Assembly: GCA_030430535.1 (NCBI GenBank)
Contig: JAUIKY010000008.1
Span: forward strand, 34,563-98,562
Direction: 5' to 3'
DNA length: 64,000 bases
Source: Bacteroidia bacterium
GTDB taxonomy: Bacteria > Bacteroidota > Bacteroidia > Flavobacteriales > Flavobacteriaceae
Position numbers and translations under genes: made by a program. Positions 27,441 to 36,765 of the stretch are shown piece after piece (position 1 is the first letter of the stretch; every line of letters begins with the position of its first letter). The notes beneath the pieces are model-generated. The model made no database searches and had not been told where the DNA came from. It saw nothing but the letters and a program-made list of their open reading frames with translations.

Positions 27441-28223
27441 TTGAATCCGAAAATTTCCATAATAACCGTTAACTATAACAACCTCGATGGTTTACAAAGA
27501 ACCGTTGAGAGTGTAAAGGAACAAACTTACCAAAAGTTTGAGTATATAGTTATTGATGGAGGGTCCACTGATGGAAGCGCAGAGTACATTGAAAATAATA
27601 AAGAGGTATTCGATTACTGGGTGAGTGAGTCTGATACCGGTGTATATCACGCCATGAACAAGGGCATAAAAAAGGCGTCGGGAGAGTATTTATTGTTTTT
27701 AAATAGTGGTGACCATTTTTATGATAGTAAAGTTTTGGAGAGAAATATCGAGTTGATAACAGCAAAAGATATTATTTATTTTAACCTTCAAGTGGTCGAA
27801 GATGACAAAATATTCATTAAGGATTACCCCGAGAAACTTTCATTTTCATACTTTGTTAACGATACACTGCCACATCCTGCAACTTTTATAAAAAGGGATT
27901 TATTTCAAAAGGTTGGATGGTATAAGGAAGACTTTAAAATTGTTTCCGATTGGAAATTTTTCATCGATGCACTTGGTAAGTATAATGCAACTTATAGCTA
28001 TATAAACAAGCCTCTATCTACGTTTTATATTGGGGGGCTTAGCTCAATACCAGAGAATAGAATTGTAAAGAAAAAAGAAAGGGATGAGGTGTTGAATACC
28101 GATTATGCGCTGTATATGCAAGATTTAGAGGATGTAATCGCATTTAGGAACACTTTAAATAGCTTAAGAGCGTCCAGAATAATAAAATTGTTAGTCAAAC
28201 TCAAATTTTTAAATAAATTTTAG
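27441..28223 (+). CDS. GT2 glycosyltransferase (copy A'), TTG start
   Basis: This 260-residue GT2 enzyme has ISIITVNYNNLDGLQRTV, YIVIDGGSTDGSAEYI, GVYHAMNKGIKKASGEYLL and FLNSGDHF. It is the paralogue of the gene at 24698. The start must be TTG at 27441, because the nearest upstream ATG (27428) is out of frame and runs into a stop. Its stop codon TAG is immediately followed by the ATG of the next gene. Confidence 0.87.
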   Translation: MNPKISIITVNYNNLDGLQRTVESVKEQTYQKFEYIVIDGGSTDGSAEYIENNKEVFDYWVSESDTGVYHAMNKGIKKASGEYLLFLNSGDHFYDSKVLERNIELITAKDIIYFNLQVVEDDKIFIKDYPEKLSFSYFVNDTLPHPATFIKRDLFQKVGWYKEDFKIVSDWKFFIDALGKYNATYSYINKPLSTFYIGGLSSIPENRIVKKKERDEVLNTDYALYMQDLEDVIAFRNTLNSLRASRIIKLLVKLKFLNKF

Positions 28224-29072
28224 ATGGCTAAACAGGTTTCCATAATTGTACCTTGCTATAACCAAGCTCATTTTTTAGACGAGGCACTGCAATCAGTTTT
28301 AAACCAAACCTACACCAACTGGGAATGTATTATTGTAAACGACGGCAGCCCAGACCATACCAAAAACGTCGCTGAAAAATGGTGCGAAAAAGATAATCGG
28401 TTTAAATATCTGGAAAAAGAAAACGGCGGACTCTCAAGTGCTCGAAATGCGGGAATAGAAATCAGTGAGGGTGAGTATATTTTGCCGTTGGATGCTGACG
28501 ATTTGTTGCACGAAAAGTTTCTGGAAATTTTAGTGCCCGAGTTGAAGCAAAATAAAAACTTAGCTATTGTATCGTGTTACAGTAAATTTTTCTTCGGAAG
28601 TAAAAATAATATCATCCACGAGCTGAAACCCAAGGGAACAACATACCATGCCTTACTCTACGAAAATATTTTGGTTGCAACATCCTTGTATCGAAAATCA
28701 TGTTGGGAAGCTGTTGGCGGGTACGACGAAAGCATGAAAAATGGTTTTGAGGACTGGGAGTTTTGGGTTGCCATTACAAAAATAGGTTGGACGTTTAAAA
28801 TTGTAGAGGAGTTTTTATTTTACTACCGAAAACAAAAACAATCGATGTTAACCGATACTTTAGAAAATCACAGGTTGGCCAATATGGAATACGTGTTTAA
28901 CAAACACAAGGAAATATACATCGATAAGTACCAAACCACTTTAAAATATCTGTTTTATTTGATAAATAAGCATAGCACTAGCGAAAGGAATATTAAAAAA
29001 TCGGTGGAATATAAAATTGCCAAATTAATAGGTAAACCATTTGGGTTTTTTAAAAAGTCTCTTAAAGATTAG
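28224..29072 (+). CDS. GT2 glycosyltransferase
   Basis: This 282-residue enzyme shows SIIVPCYNQAHFLDEAL, CIIVNDGSPDHT, NGGLSSARNAGIE and LPLDADDLLHEKF, followed by NGFEDWEFWVAI, the usual ED-containing catalytic base region. It resembles the product at 31681 in both motifs and length. No space separates it from the preceding gene. Confidence 0.9.
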   Translation: MAKQVSIIVPCYNQAHFLDEALQSVLNQTYTNWECIIVNDGSPDHTKNVAEKWCEKDNRFKYLEKENGGLSSARNAGIEISEGEYILPLDADDLLHEKFLEILVPELKQNKNLAIVSCYSKFFFGSKNNIIHELKPKGTTYHALLYENILVATSLYRKSCWEAVGGYDESMKNGFEDWEFWVAITKIGWTFKIVEEFLFYYRKQKQSMLTDTLENHRLANMEYVFNKHKEIYIDKYQTTLKYLFYLINKHSTSERNIKKSVEYKIAKLIGKPFGFFKKSLKD

Positions 29073-29088
29073 TCACAAAAAGGGAATT

Positions 29089-29868
29089 ATGATTTCAGTA
29101 ATAATCCGAAATAAAAACCAAGAAAAAGCTTTAGGTTTTCTTTTGAAGAACCTCACTGAAAGGTATGTTGACGATATTGCTGAAATTATAGTAATAGATA
29201 ATATCTCGGTTGATAATAGCAAAACTATATCTGAACAGTTCGGAGCTAAGTTTGTCACAATTAAAAACTTTAGTTACGGAGGTAGTGCTAATTTTGCCAC
29301 GCAGCAGGCCAGCTTTCCTATTGTGGTGATGTTTAGTGCGCACTCGTATCCCGTAAGTCACGATTTTTTTAAGCTGATAAAAAATAAATTTGATGAAAAC
29401 CCTAATTTGGCAGGGGTGAGGTGTTTGCACAACCCTAATGATTATAGAAATTTCATCAACAATATTTCGGCGAAGGAAGACCCCAACAAATCTGGACTGA
29501 TTTTTTCGGGGTCTGCCTTTCGAAAATCAGTTTGGGAAAAGCACCCGTTTCGTGAAGATGTAGCTACATTTGAAGATAAAGAATGGACCGTAAGAGTTCT
29601 CAAAGCGGGATATGATATCGATTTTGTGCCGTCCATTTTTTGTTACCAAATAAAACGAAGTAAAAAACAGTTGTTCTTTCGGTTTAAAAACGATTTGGTT
29701 GGTAATTATCAACTATGGCACGAGGACATTAGTTTTTTTAGTGCCTCAAAAGGAGTTGTGATGTCAATTTTACGTTTAGTTAAAAGCTTTTTTGTTGATT
29801 TTTGGTACGTTATCTTACGATACTTGCACAGTCTTAAATTTATGTTTAATAAACCTGATAAATTTTGA
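29089..29868 (+). CDS. GT2 glycosyltransferase
   Basis: This 259-residue GT2 protein starts at ATG 29089, giving MISVIIRNKNQEKALGFLL. The 16 extra residues encoded upstream overlap the previous gene and are outside the family. EIIVIDNISVDNSKTI and FSYGGSANFATQQA stand in for the usual DGSxD and NxG segments. VVMFSAHSYP replaces the typical DADD motif, which is unusual and suggests a divergent metal site. TFEDKEWTVRVLKAGY follows. The stop overlaps the next gene's TTG start. Confidence 0.82.
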   Translation: MISVIIRNKNQEKALGFLLKNLTERYVDDIAEIIVIDNISVDNSKTISEQFGAKFVTIKNFSYGGSANFATQQASFPIVVMFSAHSYPVSHDFFKLIKNKFDENPNLAGVRCLHNPNDYRNFINNISAKEDPNKSGLIFSGSAFRKSVWEKHPFREDVATFEDKEWTVRVLKAGYDIDFVPSIFCYQIKRSKKQLFFRFKNDLVGNYQLWHEDISFFSASKGVVMSILRLVKSFFVDFWYVILRYLHSLKFMFNKPDKF

Positions 29869-30956
29869 GAGAGAAGGTTCGAGATATAAGAAAGAAAAAT
29901 AACTTTGATTTTTTAAGGTTTCTCTTTGCCGTGCTTGTTGTGGTTTCACATGCTTATCCACTAGCTGGAAGTCACGAATCGCAACAATGGATTTATCAGG
30001 TAACCAATGGCGAGATTGTATTGGCAAGGTTAGGTTTGGATGGTTTTTTTATTATCAGTGGGTATTTTATTTACCAAAGCCTTCAACGAAGCAGTAATTT
30101 ATTCAGTTATTACAAAAAACGATTTCTACGTCTTTTTCCAGCTCTTTTTGTTGTTTTGCTAATAACGCTTTTGTTGTCGCCGTTTATTTACGAAGGGCAT
30201 ATAGGTTTTTTTAAAAACCCAGAAGTATATACCTATTTGCCAAATAACCTGTCGTTGTATGGGTTTCAACCGGTAATAAACGGCATTTTTGATCATAATC
30301 CGTACCATTCCATTAATGGCTCCTTATGGACTGTTAGGTACGAGTTTTCGTTATATATCGCGTTATCGCTATTATTTATTTTTAGAAAACACCATAACGT
30401 AAAAGCCTTGTTGCTTACGTTTTGTTTTGTGGGCTTGTTAATTATTTACAATGGTTTTCTTTACAGGTTTTCGGGTTCAACTATTTTTGGAATGAATGGC
30501 TATGAAATACTGGATTTAGGCACTTTTTTCGTTTGTGGCAGTCTTTTGTCAGCATTAAATTTCGAAAAGTTATTTAAAGCTTGGTTTATCCCATTGAGCA
30601 TCTTCATGGCCATGCTTTCAATTTATTTCAATATTTATGATATGGTAAAGCATATTGCTTTACCAGTCATTATTTTATCCATTGGCTTTACACCGTTACC
30701 GTTTTTTAGTACTTTCGGTAAAATGGGAGACATGAGCTACGGTATTTACATTTACAGTTTCCCGATACAACAAACGTTGATGTATTTTTATAAATCGGAT
30801 GTTTTTCAATTAATGTTTTGGTCGGTTTTGATTTCTATTTTATTTGGCTACTTATCTTGGCACTTAGTAGAAAAGAAGGCTTTGCGGTACAAAAACATTT
30901 CTATTTTTAAAAAATACAACTTCTTTAGTGTAGGGAGTCTAATTACAAAAAATTAA
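29865..30956 (+). CDS. Acyltransferase family 3 (OafA-like) membrane protein, TTG start
   Basis: This 363-residue multi-pass membrane protein matches the acyltransferase 3 family, which usually transfers acetyl groups to surface sugars. The N-terminal motif NFDFLRFLFAVLVVVSHAYP contains the conserved R and H. About ten hydrophobic helices follow, with SINGSLWTVRYEFSLYI, a family hallmark, near the middle and MSYGIYIYSFPIQQ near the end. No ATG lies near the start, so TTG at 29865, overlapping the upstream stop as TTGA, is taken. Acetylation of the locus glycan is the likely role. Confidence 0.9.
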   Translation: MREKVRDIRKKNNFDFLRFLFAVLVVVSHAYPLAGSHESQQWIYQVTNGEIVLARLGLDGFFIISGYFIYQSLQRSSNLFSYYKKRFLRLFPALFVVLLITLLLSPFIYEGHIGFFKNPEVYTYLPNNLSLYGFQPVINGIFDHNPYHSINGSLWTVRYEFSLYIALSLLFIFRKHHNVKALLLTFCFVGLLIIYNGFLYRFSGSTIFGMNGYEILDLGTFFVCGSLLSALNFEKLFKAWFIPLSIFMAMLSIYFNIYDMVKHIALPVIILSIGFTPLPFFSTFGKMGDMSYGIYIYSFPIQQTLMYFYKSDVFQLMFWSVLISILFGYLSWHLVEKKALRYKNISIFKKYNFFSVGSLITKN

Positions 30957-30971
30957 AAATTCTATGATTTC

Positions 30972-31661
30972 ATGAATTTAAAGCGAATACTGAAATTTTC
31001 CAAGAATAAAAAGAAAGTCCAATCTGAGGAGGAGTATTACGAGAACTTATTTGTTAGAAATTCCCTGTGGAATACGCCTACTCCAAATATAGAAGAAGCT
31101 TTAAGGTGGGAGGTAATTGATAAATTGGTGAAAGAAGTTCAGGAACAATATATTAGCGGGAATGATAAATCGTTAAAGATTTTAGATTTAGGATGTGGAA
31201 GGGGTTGGCTCACTAACCTGTTAACAAAATATGGAGAAGCTATTGGGGTTGAACCGGTTAAAGAAGTTGTTGTGCATGCTAAAAAGATGTTTCCGTCAAT
31301 TAATTTTATTTCCGGCACTTCAAAAGATTTGTTGAACGATGGAAAAAAAGGAGCGTTCCATTTGGTTGTTTCGTCTGAAGTAATTGAACATATCCCAGAT
31401 AAAGACAAAAATGATTTTGTTCAGGATATATATGATTTGCTCGATAAAGATGGTTTTGTAGTGCTAACTACCCAAAGGCAAGAGGCACAACAGGAGTGGC
31501 ATCAATATTTGAGCGCCGACCAGCCAATCGAAGATTGGATTTCAGAGCAGGAATTAGAATCGTTATTGGTTAAGAATAACTTTAAAAAATTGCAATTAAA
31601 ACGTTTGGCTATGGCGCCGCCGGTTAAAGGTGCGCCACAAGTTGAAATTTATCAATTATGA
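30972..31661 (+). CDS. Class I SAM-dependent methyltransferase
   Basis: This 229-residue protein has motif I ILDLGCGRGWLTNLL at about 69-83, an acidic GVEP segment, and VVSSEVIEHIPDKDK at about 130-144, the Methyltransf_11/23 pattern. A basic N-terminal tail with FSKNKKKVQSEEEYYENLF precedes the fold. Lying between an acyltransferase and a GT2 gene, it most likely methylates a sugar of the same polymer, but the substrate is not visible. Confidence 0.86.
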   Translation: MNLKRILKFSKNKKKVQSEEEYYENLFVRNSLWNTPTPNIEEALRWEVIDKLVKEVQEQYISGNDKSLKILDLGCGRGWLTNLLTKYGEAIGVEPVKEVVVHAKKMFPSINFISGTSKDLLNDGKKGAFHLVVSSEVIEHIPDKDKNDFVQDIYDLLDKDGFVVLTTQRQEAQQEWHQYLSADQPIEDWISEQELESLLVKNNFKKLQLKRLAMAPPVKGAPQVEIYQL

Positions 31662-31680
31662 TTGTTTCAAAAGTTATGAT

Positions 31681-32550
31681 ATGGCACCTAAGATATCTGT
31701 GATTATTCCTTGCTACAACCAAGAGAAATATTTGGGAGAAACCCTTAAATCGGTAAAAAATCAAACACACTCTAGTTGGGAGTGTATTGTTGTAGATGAT
31801 GGGAGTACCGATAACTCAAAAGCTATAGCCAAAAGCTATTGCGATATCGATTCTCGATTTAAGTATATTTTTAAAGAAAATGGCGGATTGAGCAGTGCAA
31901 GAAATTTAGGCCTCAAATACGCTTCGGGAAAATATGTTCAATTATTGGATGCCGATGATTTAATCAAGCCAGAAAAATTCACTAATCAACTAAAAGATTT
32001 ACAGGGTTGTCAAATAAGCATATGCAATTACTTTTCTTTTATTGATGGCACTAACGATGCTGCACCATATAGGTATCTGTCCCCTTTTTTATCTGAATCA
32101 AATTATAAACGGGAAATTATAACTGATTGGGAATATAGAAAGTCTATACCTTGTCACACAGTTTTGTTTGAAAAAAAGTTGGTTGATGATTACGGTTTAA
32201 GTTTTAATGAGAAATTACCAAATCATGAAGATTGGGTGTTTTGGGTTCAGCTTTTTTATTATTCAAAAGCGATTAAAAATAATAAAGAAACGTTTGCTTT
32301 ATATAGAATACATAAAAGCTCAATGAGCTACGAATATAAATTAATGAGAAAAGGTTTCTTGCAAGCCACAAAAACTCTTCAAGCTTTTTTTAAAGCTGAA
32401 AATGAAAAAGCATTATACAAGGCTTCAAAAGAAAAATACAAAGAAGTGTATGATAAAACTAGTGAGCCTTTTATTAAAAAATTAAAATCACGGATTTATT
32501 CAAAATTCGTTTATGTTTACAAATTATGTCGGAAAAAATTAAACCTATAG
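31681..32550 (+). CDS. GT2 glycosyltransferase
   Basis: ATG at 31681 gives 289 residues beginning MAPKISVIIPCYNQEKYLGE. An upstream ATG at 31630 overlaps the methyltransferase gene and adds residues outside the fold. Motifs are CIVVDDGSTDNSKAIA, NGGLSSARNLGLKYASGKYV, LLDADDLIKPEKF and LPNHEDWVFWVQLF. It is related to the enzyme at 28224. The 3' end overlaps the WbsX-like gene by 25 bases. Confidence 0.9.
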   Translation: MAPKISVIIPCYNQEKYLGETLKSVKNQTHSSWECIVVDDGSTDNSKAIAKSYCDIDSRFKYIFKENGGLSSARNLGLKYASGKYVQLLDADDLIKPEKFTNQLKDLQGCQISICNYFSFIDGTNDAAPYRYLSPFLSESNYKREIITDWEYRKSIPCHTVLFEKKLVDDYGLSFNEKLPNHEDWVFWVQLFYYSKAIKNNKETFALYRIHKSSMSYEYKLMRKGFLQATKTLQAFFKAENEKALYKASKEKYKEVYDKTSEPFIKKLKSRIYSKFVYVYKLCRKKLNL

Positions 32551-33614
32551 CTATACACCTTCCACAATTTCACCCAATACCAGAGAACGATGAATGGTGG
32601 GGCAAAGGGTTTACTGAGTGGACCAATGTTACAAAAGTCAAGCCTTTGTTTGAAAACCACTATCAGCCTCACTTACCAGCAGATTTAGGGTTTTATGATT
32701 TAAGGCTTGAAGAGGCAAGGTTGGCTCAAGAGGCACTTGCCAAAGCTTACGGAATATATGGCTTCTGCTATTATCATTATTGGTTTACTGGTAAACGTGT
32801 TTTAGAGACCCCGTTAAAACTTAAACTCAAAAACCCCAAAGAAGATTTACCTTTTATGCTATGTTGGGCAAATGAAAATTGGACAAGAATATGGAATGGT
32901 GGTGAATCAGATGTGTTGCTTAAGCAAGAATATTCAGAAGAAGATGACTATAATCATATTCAAGAATTACTGGTGTATTTTAATGACAAACGTTATATAA
33001 AAGTTAATGGCAAACCTATGTTCATTATTTACCGCCCTAACTTATTTCCTGATATTAAGAAAACCATTTTATTGTGGAGAGATGAAGTTAAAAAAGCGGG
33101 GTTCCCGGGGCTGTATCTGGGTTGCACTAAAAGTTCTGATAGCGAGAAGATAATAAATAACATGGGCTTCGATTTTTCATATGAATTTCAGCCAAGCTTT
33201 AGCAATAGGCCTAAACCAATAAGGGATAATGTATTTAGGCGCTATTACTATGAGTTTTTTAGAAAAATAAATAAACCTATTAAAAATAAATATAACCTAG
33301 TGTACGATTATGAGGAGTTTACTGAAATACAAAAGCAAAAAGGATTTCCCCCCAATTGCTATCCGACAATAACCCCAATGTGGGACAATTCATCAAGAAG
33401 AAAGGAAAATTATTTTATCCTCCACAACTCTACACCAGACAAGTACAAAAAATGGTTAGAATTTATCAAAAAAAAATATCCATGGGAAAAAATGCCAGAA
33501 CCATTTCTGTTTATAAATGCTTGGAATGAATGGGCTGAAGGAAATCATTTAGAACCATGCCAAAAATGGGGGACGAGATATTTAGAAGTAACTGAAGAAG
33601 TTCTTTCAAAGTAA
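32526..33614 (+). CDS. WbsX-like glycan-processing protein (GH99-like)
   Basis: This 362-residue protein matches the WbsX family, related to GH99 endo-mannosidases and frequent in O-antigen and capsule loci. Visible signatures are IAIHLPQFHPIPENDEWWGK, FTEWTNVTKVKPLF, YGFCYYHYWFTGKRVLE, MLCWANENWTRIWNG and INAWNEWAEGNHLEP. The two acidic motifs (ANENWTR and NEWAEG) are where catalysis would occur. Whether it trims or builds the glycan is not established for the family. Confidence 0.88.
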   Translation: MSEKIKPIAIHLPQFHPIPENDEWWGKGFTEWTNVTKVKPLFENHYQPHLPADLGFYDLRLEEARLAQEALAKAYGIYGFCYYHYWFTGKRVLETPLKLKLKNPKEDLPFMLCWANENWTRIWNGGESDVLLKQEYSEEDDYNHIQELLVYFNDKRYIKVNGKPMFIIYRPNLFPDIKKTILLWRDEVKKAGFPGLYLGCTKSSDSEKIINNMGFDFSYEFQPSFSNRPKPIRDNVFRRYYYEFFRKINKPIKNKYNLVYDYEEFTEIQKQKGFPPNCYPTITPMWDNSSRRKENYFILHNSTPDKYKKWLEFIKKKYPWEKMPEPFLFINAWNEWAEGNHLEPCQKWGTRYLEVTEEVLSK

Positions 33615-33624
33615 ACCGATTTTT

Positions 33625-34548
33625 ATGGAAGAAAGTGTTTTTGTCAGCGTTTTCATGTTGACCTATAATCAAGAGCAATTTATAGCCCAAGCTATTGAAG
33701 GTGTTTTAATGCAGCAAACCAATTTTAAATATCAATTGGTGATTGGGGAAGATGGTAGTACAGATAATACACTTGAAATTTGCAAGGCTTATCAAGAAAA
33801 ACACCCAGATAAAATCAAAATTATCAGTCAGCCCCAAAATATAGGTCTGATGAATAATTTTGTAAATACATACGCTTATTTAAAAGGGAAATATATTACC
33901 ATTTGTGATGGTGACGATTATTGGATAGACCCATTGAAACTTCAAAAGCAAGTAGATGTTTTAGAAGCCAATACTAACGTTTCTGTGGTGTATTCCAGAA
34001 CCAAAAAGGAGTATCCCAACGGAAGAGTAGAGTCCAATACTAGTAAAGAAGAAGGGAAAAAGGAGCACAAAAATATAGTAGATTTGTTGCAGGGCAATTT
34101 TATCCCTTCGGTAACGGTCCTATTTAAGACTGAAAATTTACCCGAAACCCTTCCTGATTGGTTTAGGTCTTTGCCGTACGGTGATTGGCCATTGTATTTA
34201 TATGCACTTTCTAATGGCACCGAGATACATTTTATTAATGAAGATTTAACCGTTTATAGAACAGGTATAGGTGAATCGCATAAATTGAACAAAAATTTAG
34301 AGAAAACATTTCTGGTGGAAATGCAAATACTAAATTATATTTACGAAATACCAGTTTTTAATAAATGGAAACCTGATATCCGAATTGCACAGAATCAGAT
34401 TAACCTAAAATTGATGTTAACCTATAACAGGGAAAATCGTTATGCAAAAGGTTTTTTAATGTTTTTGAAATTACTCGGTAATTCAAAAAACAAGACGAAG
34501 GTTTCGAGTAAATATCTGTATTCCATCTATAAAAAAGTGAAATGCTAA
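33625..34548 (+). CDS. GT2 glycosyltransferase
   Basis: This 307-residue enzyme contains SVFMLTYNQEQFIAQAIEG, LVIGEDGSTDNTLEIC, the metal-binding ITICDGDDYWIDPLKL and a conserved NFIPSVTVLFK segment. These are typical of a GT2 subgroup common in capsule loci. Its stop lies inside the start region of the next gene (seven-base overlap). Confidence 0.9.
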   Translation: MEESVFVSVFMLTYNQEQFIAQAIEGVLMQQTNFKYQLVIGEDGSTDNTLEICKAYQEKHPDKIKIISQPQNIGLMNNFVNTYAYLKGKYITICDGDDYWIDPLKLQKQVDVLEANTNVSVVYSRTKKEYPNGRVESNTSKEEGKKEHKNIVDLLQGNFIPSVTVLFKTENLPETLPDWFRSLPYGDWPLYLYALSNGTEIHFINEDLTVYRTGIGESHKLNKNLEKTFLVEMQILNYIYEIPVFNKWKPDIRIAQNQINLKLMLTYNRENRYAKGFLMFLKLLGNSKNKTKVSSKYLYSIYKKVKC

Positions 34549-35621
34549 CTATTGCCCTAACATACCGCAATCGCGATTTAGCAATTGTAAACCGTTGTTT
34601 TAAATCGTTAAAGGCACAAACTAACTCCAATTTTAAGGTGGTGGTGGTTGATTATGGAAGTACACCAGAATATAGCCAAGAGCTTGAAAAACTTTGTAAT
34701 AGCTATACTTTTATTAATTACATATTTGTACACGCCGAAGGGCAACTTTGGAATAAAAGTAGAGCTATCAACATAGCTTTAAAACAATGTGACACCCCAT
34801 TGTTTTGTGTGGCCGACATCGATTTGCTATTTCATCCCGAATTTATTGATAGGTCTTTTCAGCTATCTAAAGATTACCAAGTAACCTATTTTCAAACAGG
34901 CTTTTTGACGAAAGAAACAACAAGTGAAAATTTGAATTTTACTGAGTCAGAACCACACTTTTTAAGTACTAATGAGGTGACAGGCATCACCTTGTATCCA
35001 ACAGAAATACTGAAGTCCATAAATGGCTACGACGAGTTTTTCCACGGTTGGGGTGCTGAAGATACCGATGTGCATCTACGGTTAAAAAATGCAGGCTATA
35101 AAGTGCATTTTTATGACAAAAGAGTTTTGGTAAAACACCAATGGCACCCTAAGGCTTACCGCACAAAAGCGAGCAGTTACCCATTTCATACTGGGTTGGA
35201 GGGTATTAACCACGAGTATATGTTGCAACGTAACCAACAAAGGGTTTCAATAGCCAATAGTGGCGTAGCTTGGGGGGTGTTGCCAACAAATAAACAATTA
35301 CAGGAACTAAAAAAAGATTTACCCATTCTAGAGCTAACAAATAGAACTCAGGACATTGATGCTTTTTTAGTAGGTGTGTTGCCACAATTAAAAACAGCTT
35401 TGAAAGTCAAAATACGCTGTGTTCCAAAAAAAATGGCGGCAGAACAATTTTTAAAGCAACTTTTAGGGAAGAAAAGTTTCAAGTTTCACAGCTTGGAGTA
35501 TATTAATAATACATGTTTGGAAATGCTGATTGTAAATCAACGGTTGGCACTGTATGATTTTAAAACCGATTGGGAAAAACAAACGATAACATTAAGCATC
35601 ATTCCGTATGGACAAGCCTAA
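34542..35621 (+). CDS. GT2 glycosyltransferase with galactosyltransferase-like C-terminal motif
   Basis: This 359-residue enzyme has the N-terminal ALTYRNRDLAIVNRCFKSL, VVVVDYGSTPEYS and the DxD-like FCVADIDLLFHPEF. The segment NGYDEFFHGWGAEDTDVHLR is the acceptor/catalytic motif of family 7-type galactosyltransferase C-terminal domains, also found in chondroitin-polymerase-like bacterial enzymes. A further 100-residue tail is not recognised. It overlaps both neighbours. A role in adding hexose or N-acetylhexosamine is inferred. Confidence 0.85.
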   Translation: MLTIALTYRNRDLAIVNRCFKSLKAQTNSNFKVVVVDYGSTPEYSQELEKLCNSYTFINYIFVHAEGQLWNKSRAINIALKQCDTPLFCVADIDLLFHPEFIDRSFQLSKDYQVTYFQTGFLTKETTSENLNFTESEPHFLSTNEVTGITLYPTEILKSINGYDEFFHGWGAEDTDVHLRLKNAGYKVHFYDKRVLVKHQWHPKAYRTKASSYPFHTGLEGINHEYMLQRNQQRVSIANSGVAWGVLPTNKQLQELKKDLPILELTNRTQDIDAFLVGVLPQLKTALKVKIRCVPKKMAAEQFLKQLLGKKSFKFHSLEYINNTCLEMLIVNQRLALYDFKTDWEKQTITLSIIPYGQA

Positions 35622-36756
35622 AAAAATACTCATGGTCGCTATGCCTTCACTACATTTTTTTAGGTGGACTGAACAACTCAAAGATTCCGGTTTTGAGGTG
35701 TATTGGTTTGATATTATAGGAAGTGGGCAGCATAGTGAACGAATCAACTGGGTGCATCAAAAGGTAGATTGGAAATTAAAATACGATTTCCCTGGAAGGC
35801 ATACTGTTAAAAAGAACTTTCCTAAAGTTTACCTAAACATTCAGAAAATAAACGAGCGCGAGGCCTCAAAGGCTTTTGAGGAATATTTATTGAGTGTGCA
35901 GCCCGATATGGTACATAGTTTTGCGCTATATGTAGCATGCACTCCTATTTTAGAAGTTATGGAACGCCATAATAGTGTCCCTTGGATTTACAGTTCGTGG
36001 GGAAGTGATTTGTATTATTTTCAAAACATCCCCGAATATTTAAAGGATATCAAACGGGTTTTGCCCAGACTGAATTATTTATTCGCAGATTGTAATCGTG
36101 ATGTTCAAATTGCCCGAAAACATGGTTTCAAAGGAGAACTTTTAGGAGTGGTGCCAGGTGGAGGTGGATTTCATTTAAATGATTTGAAGGGCTATATCTG
36201 GCCTGTCGAAAATAGAAACTTAATTTTGATAAAAGGTTTTCAAGGCCGTTCGGGTAGGGCTTTACAGGTTTTAAAGGCTATTGAGGAATTGCAGGACAAG
36301 TTGAAATCCTCAGAAATAATTGTATTTGGAGCCGCAGAAGAGGTTATTCAATATGCTGAAAAATCAACCTTAAAGAGTTGGAGTAATTTAAAATGCTTAG
36401 ATAGAATATCCCATGGTGATGTGCTTAAACTCATGGGTAAAGCTTTAATTTATGTAGGAAGCAGTAATTCAGATGGTATGCCAAATACTTTACTTGAAGC
36501 GATTTGTTTGGGCGCATTCCCTATCCAGTCCAATCCCGGAGGCGCTACAGAAGATGTTATTGCACATGGAGAAAACGGACTTTTAATTCAAGATTGTGAA
36601 AATATAAAAGAGCTTAAAAACTTGATAGAAAATGCATTGAACAACCCAGATTTGATAAGTAGAGCAAATCAACTAAACCTGAAGCATAGTAAGCAGTTTG
36701 ATTTTAATGTGATAAGGCAGCAAGTTTTGAGTAAATATCTTAGTTTAGTAGATTAA
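35608..36756 (+). CDS. Family 4-like glycosyltransferase
   Basis: This 382-residue GT-B enzyme opens with ILMVAMPSLHFFRWTEQL and has the YSSWGSDLYYFQNI segment, seen in a GT4 subgroup of capsule loci. The donor domain includes ILIKGFQGRSGRALQVLKAI, EIIVFGAAEEV, YVGSSNSDGMPNTLLEAI (EX7E-like) and NPGGATEDVIAHGENGLLI. It is placed immediately before the nonulosonic-acid cassette. Confidence 0.88.
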   Translation: MDKPKKILMVAMPSLHFFRWTEQLKDSGFEVYWFDIIGSGQHSERINWVHQKVDWKLKYDFPGRHTVKKNFPKVYLNIQKINEREASKAFEEYLLSVQPDMVHSFALYVACTPILEVMERHNSVPWIYSSWGSDLYYFQNIPEYLKDIKRVLPRLNYLFADCNRDVQIARKHGFKGELLGVVPGGGGFHLNDLKGYIWPVENRNLILIKGFQGRSGRALQVLKAIEELQDKLKSSEIIVFGAAEEVIQYAEKSTLKSWSNLKCLDRISHGDVLKLMGKALIYVGSSNSDGMPNTLLEAICLGAFPIQSNPGGATEDVIAHGENGLLIQDCENIKELKNLIENALNNPDLISRANQLNLKHSKQFDFNVIRQQVLSKYLSLVD

Positions 36757-36765
36757 TTATAAAAA

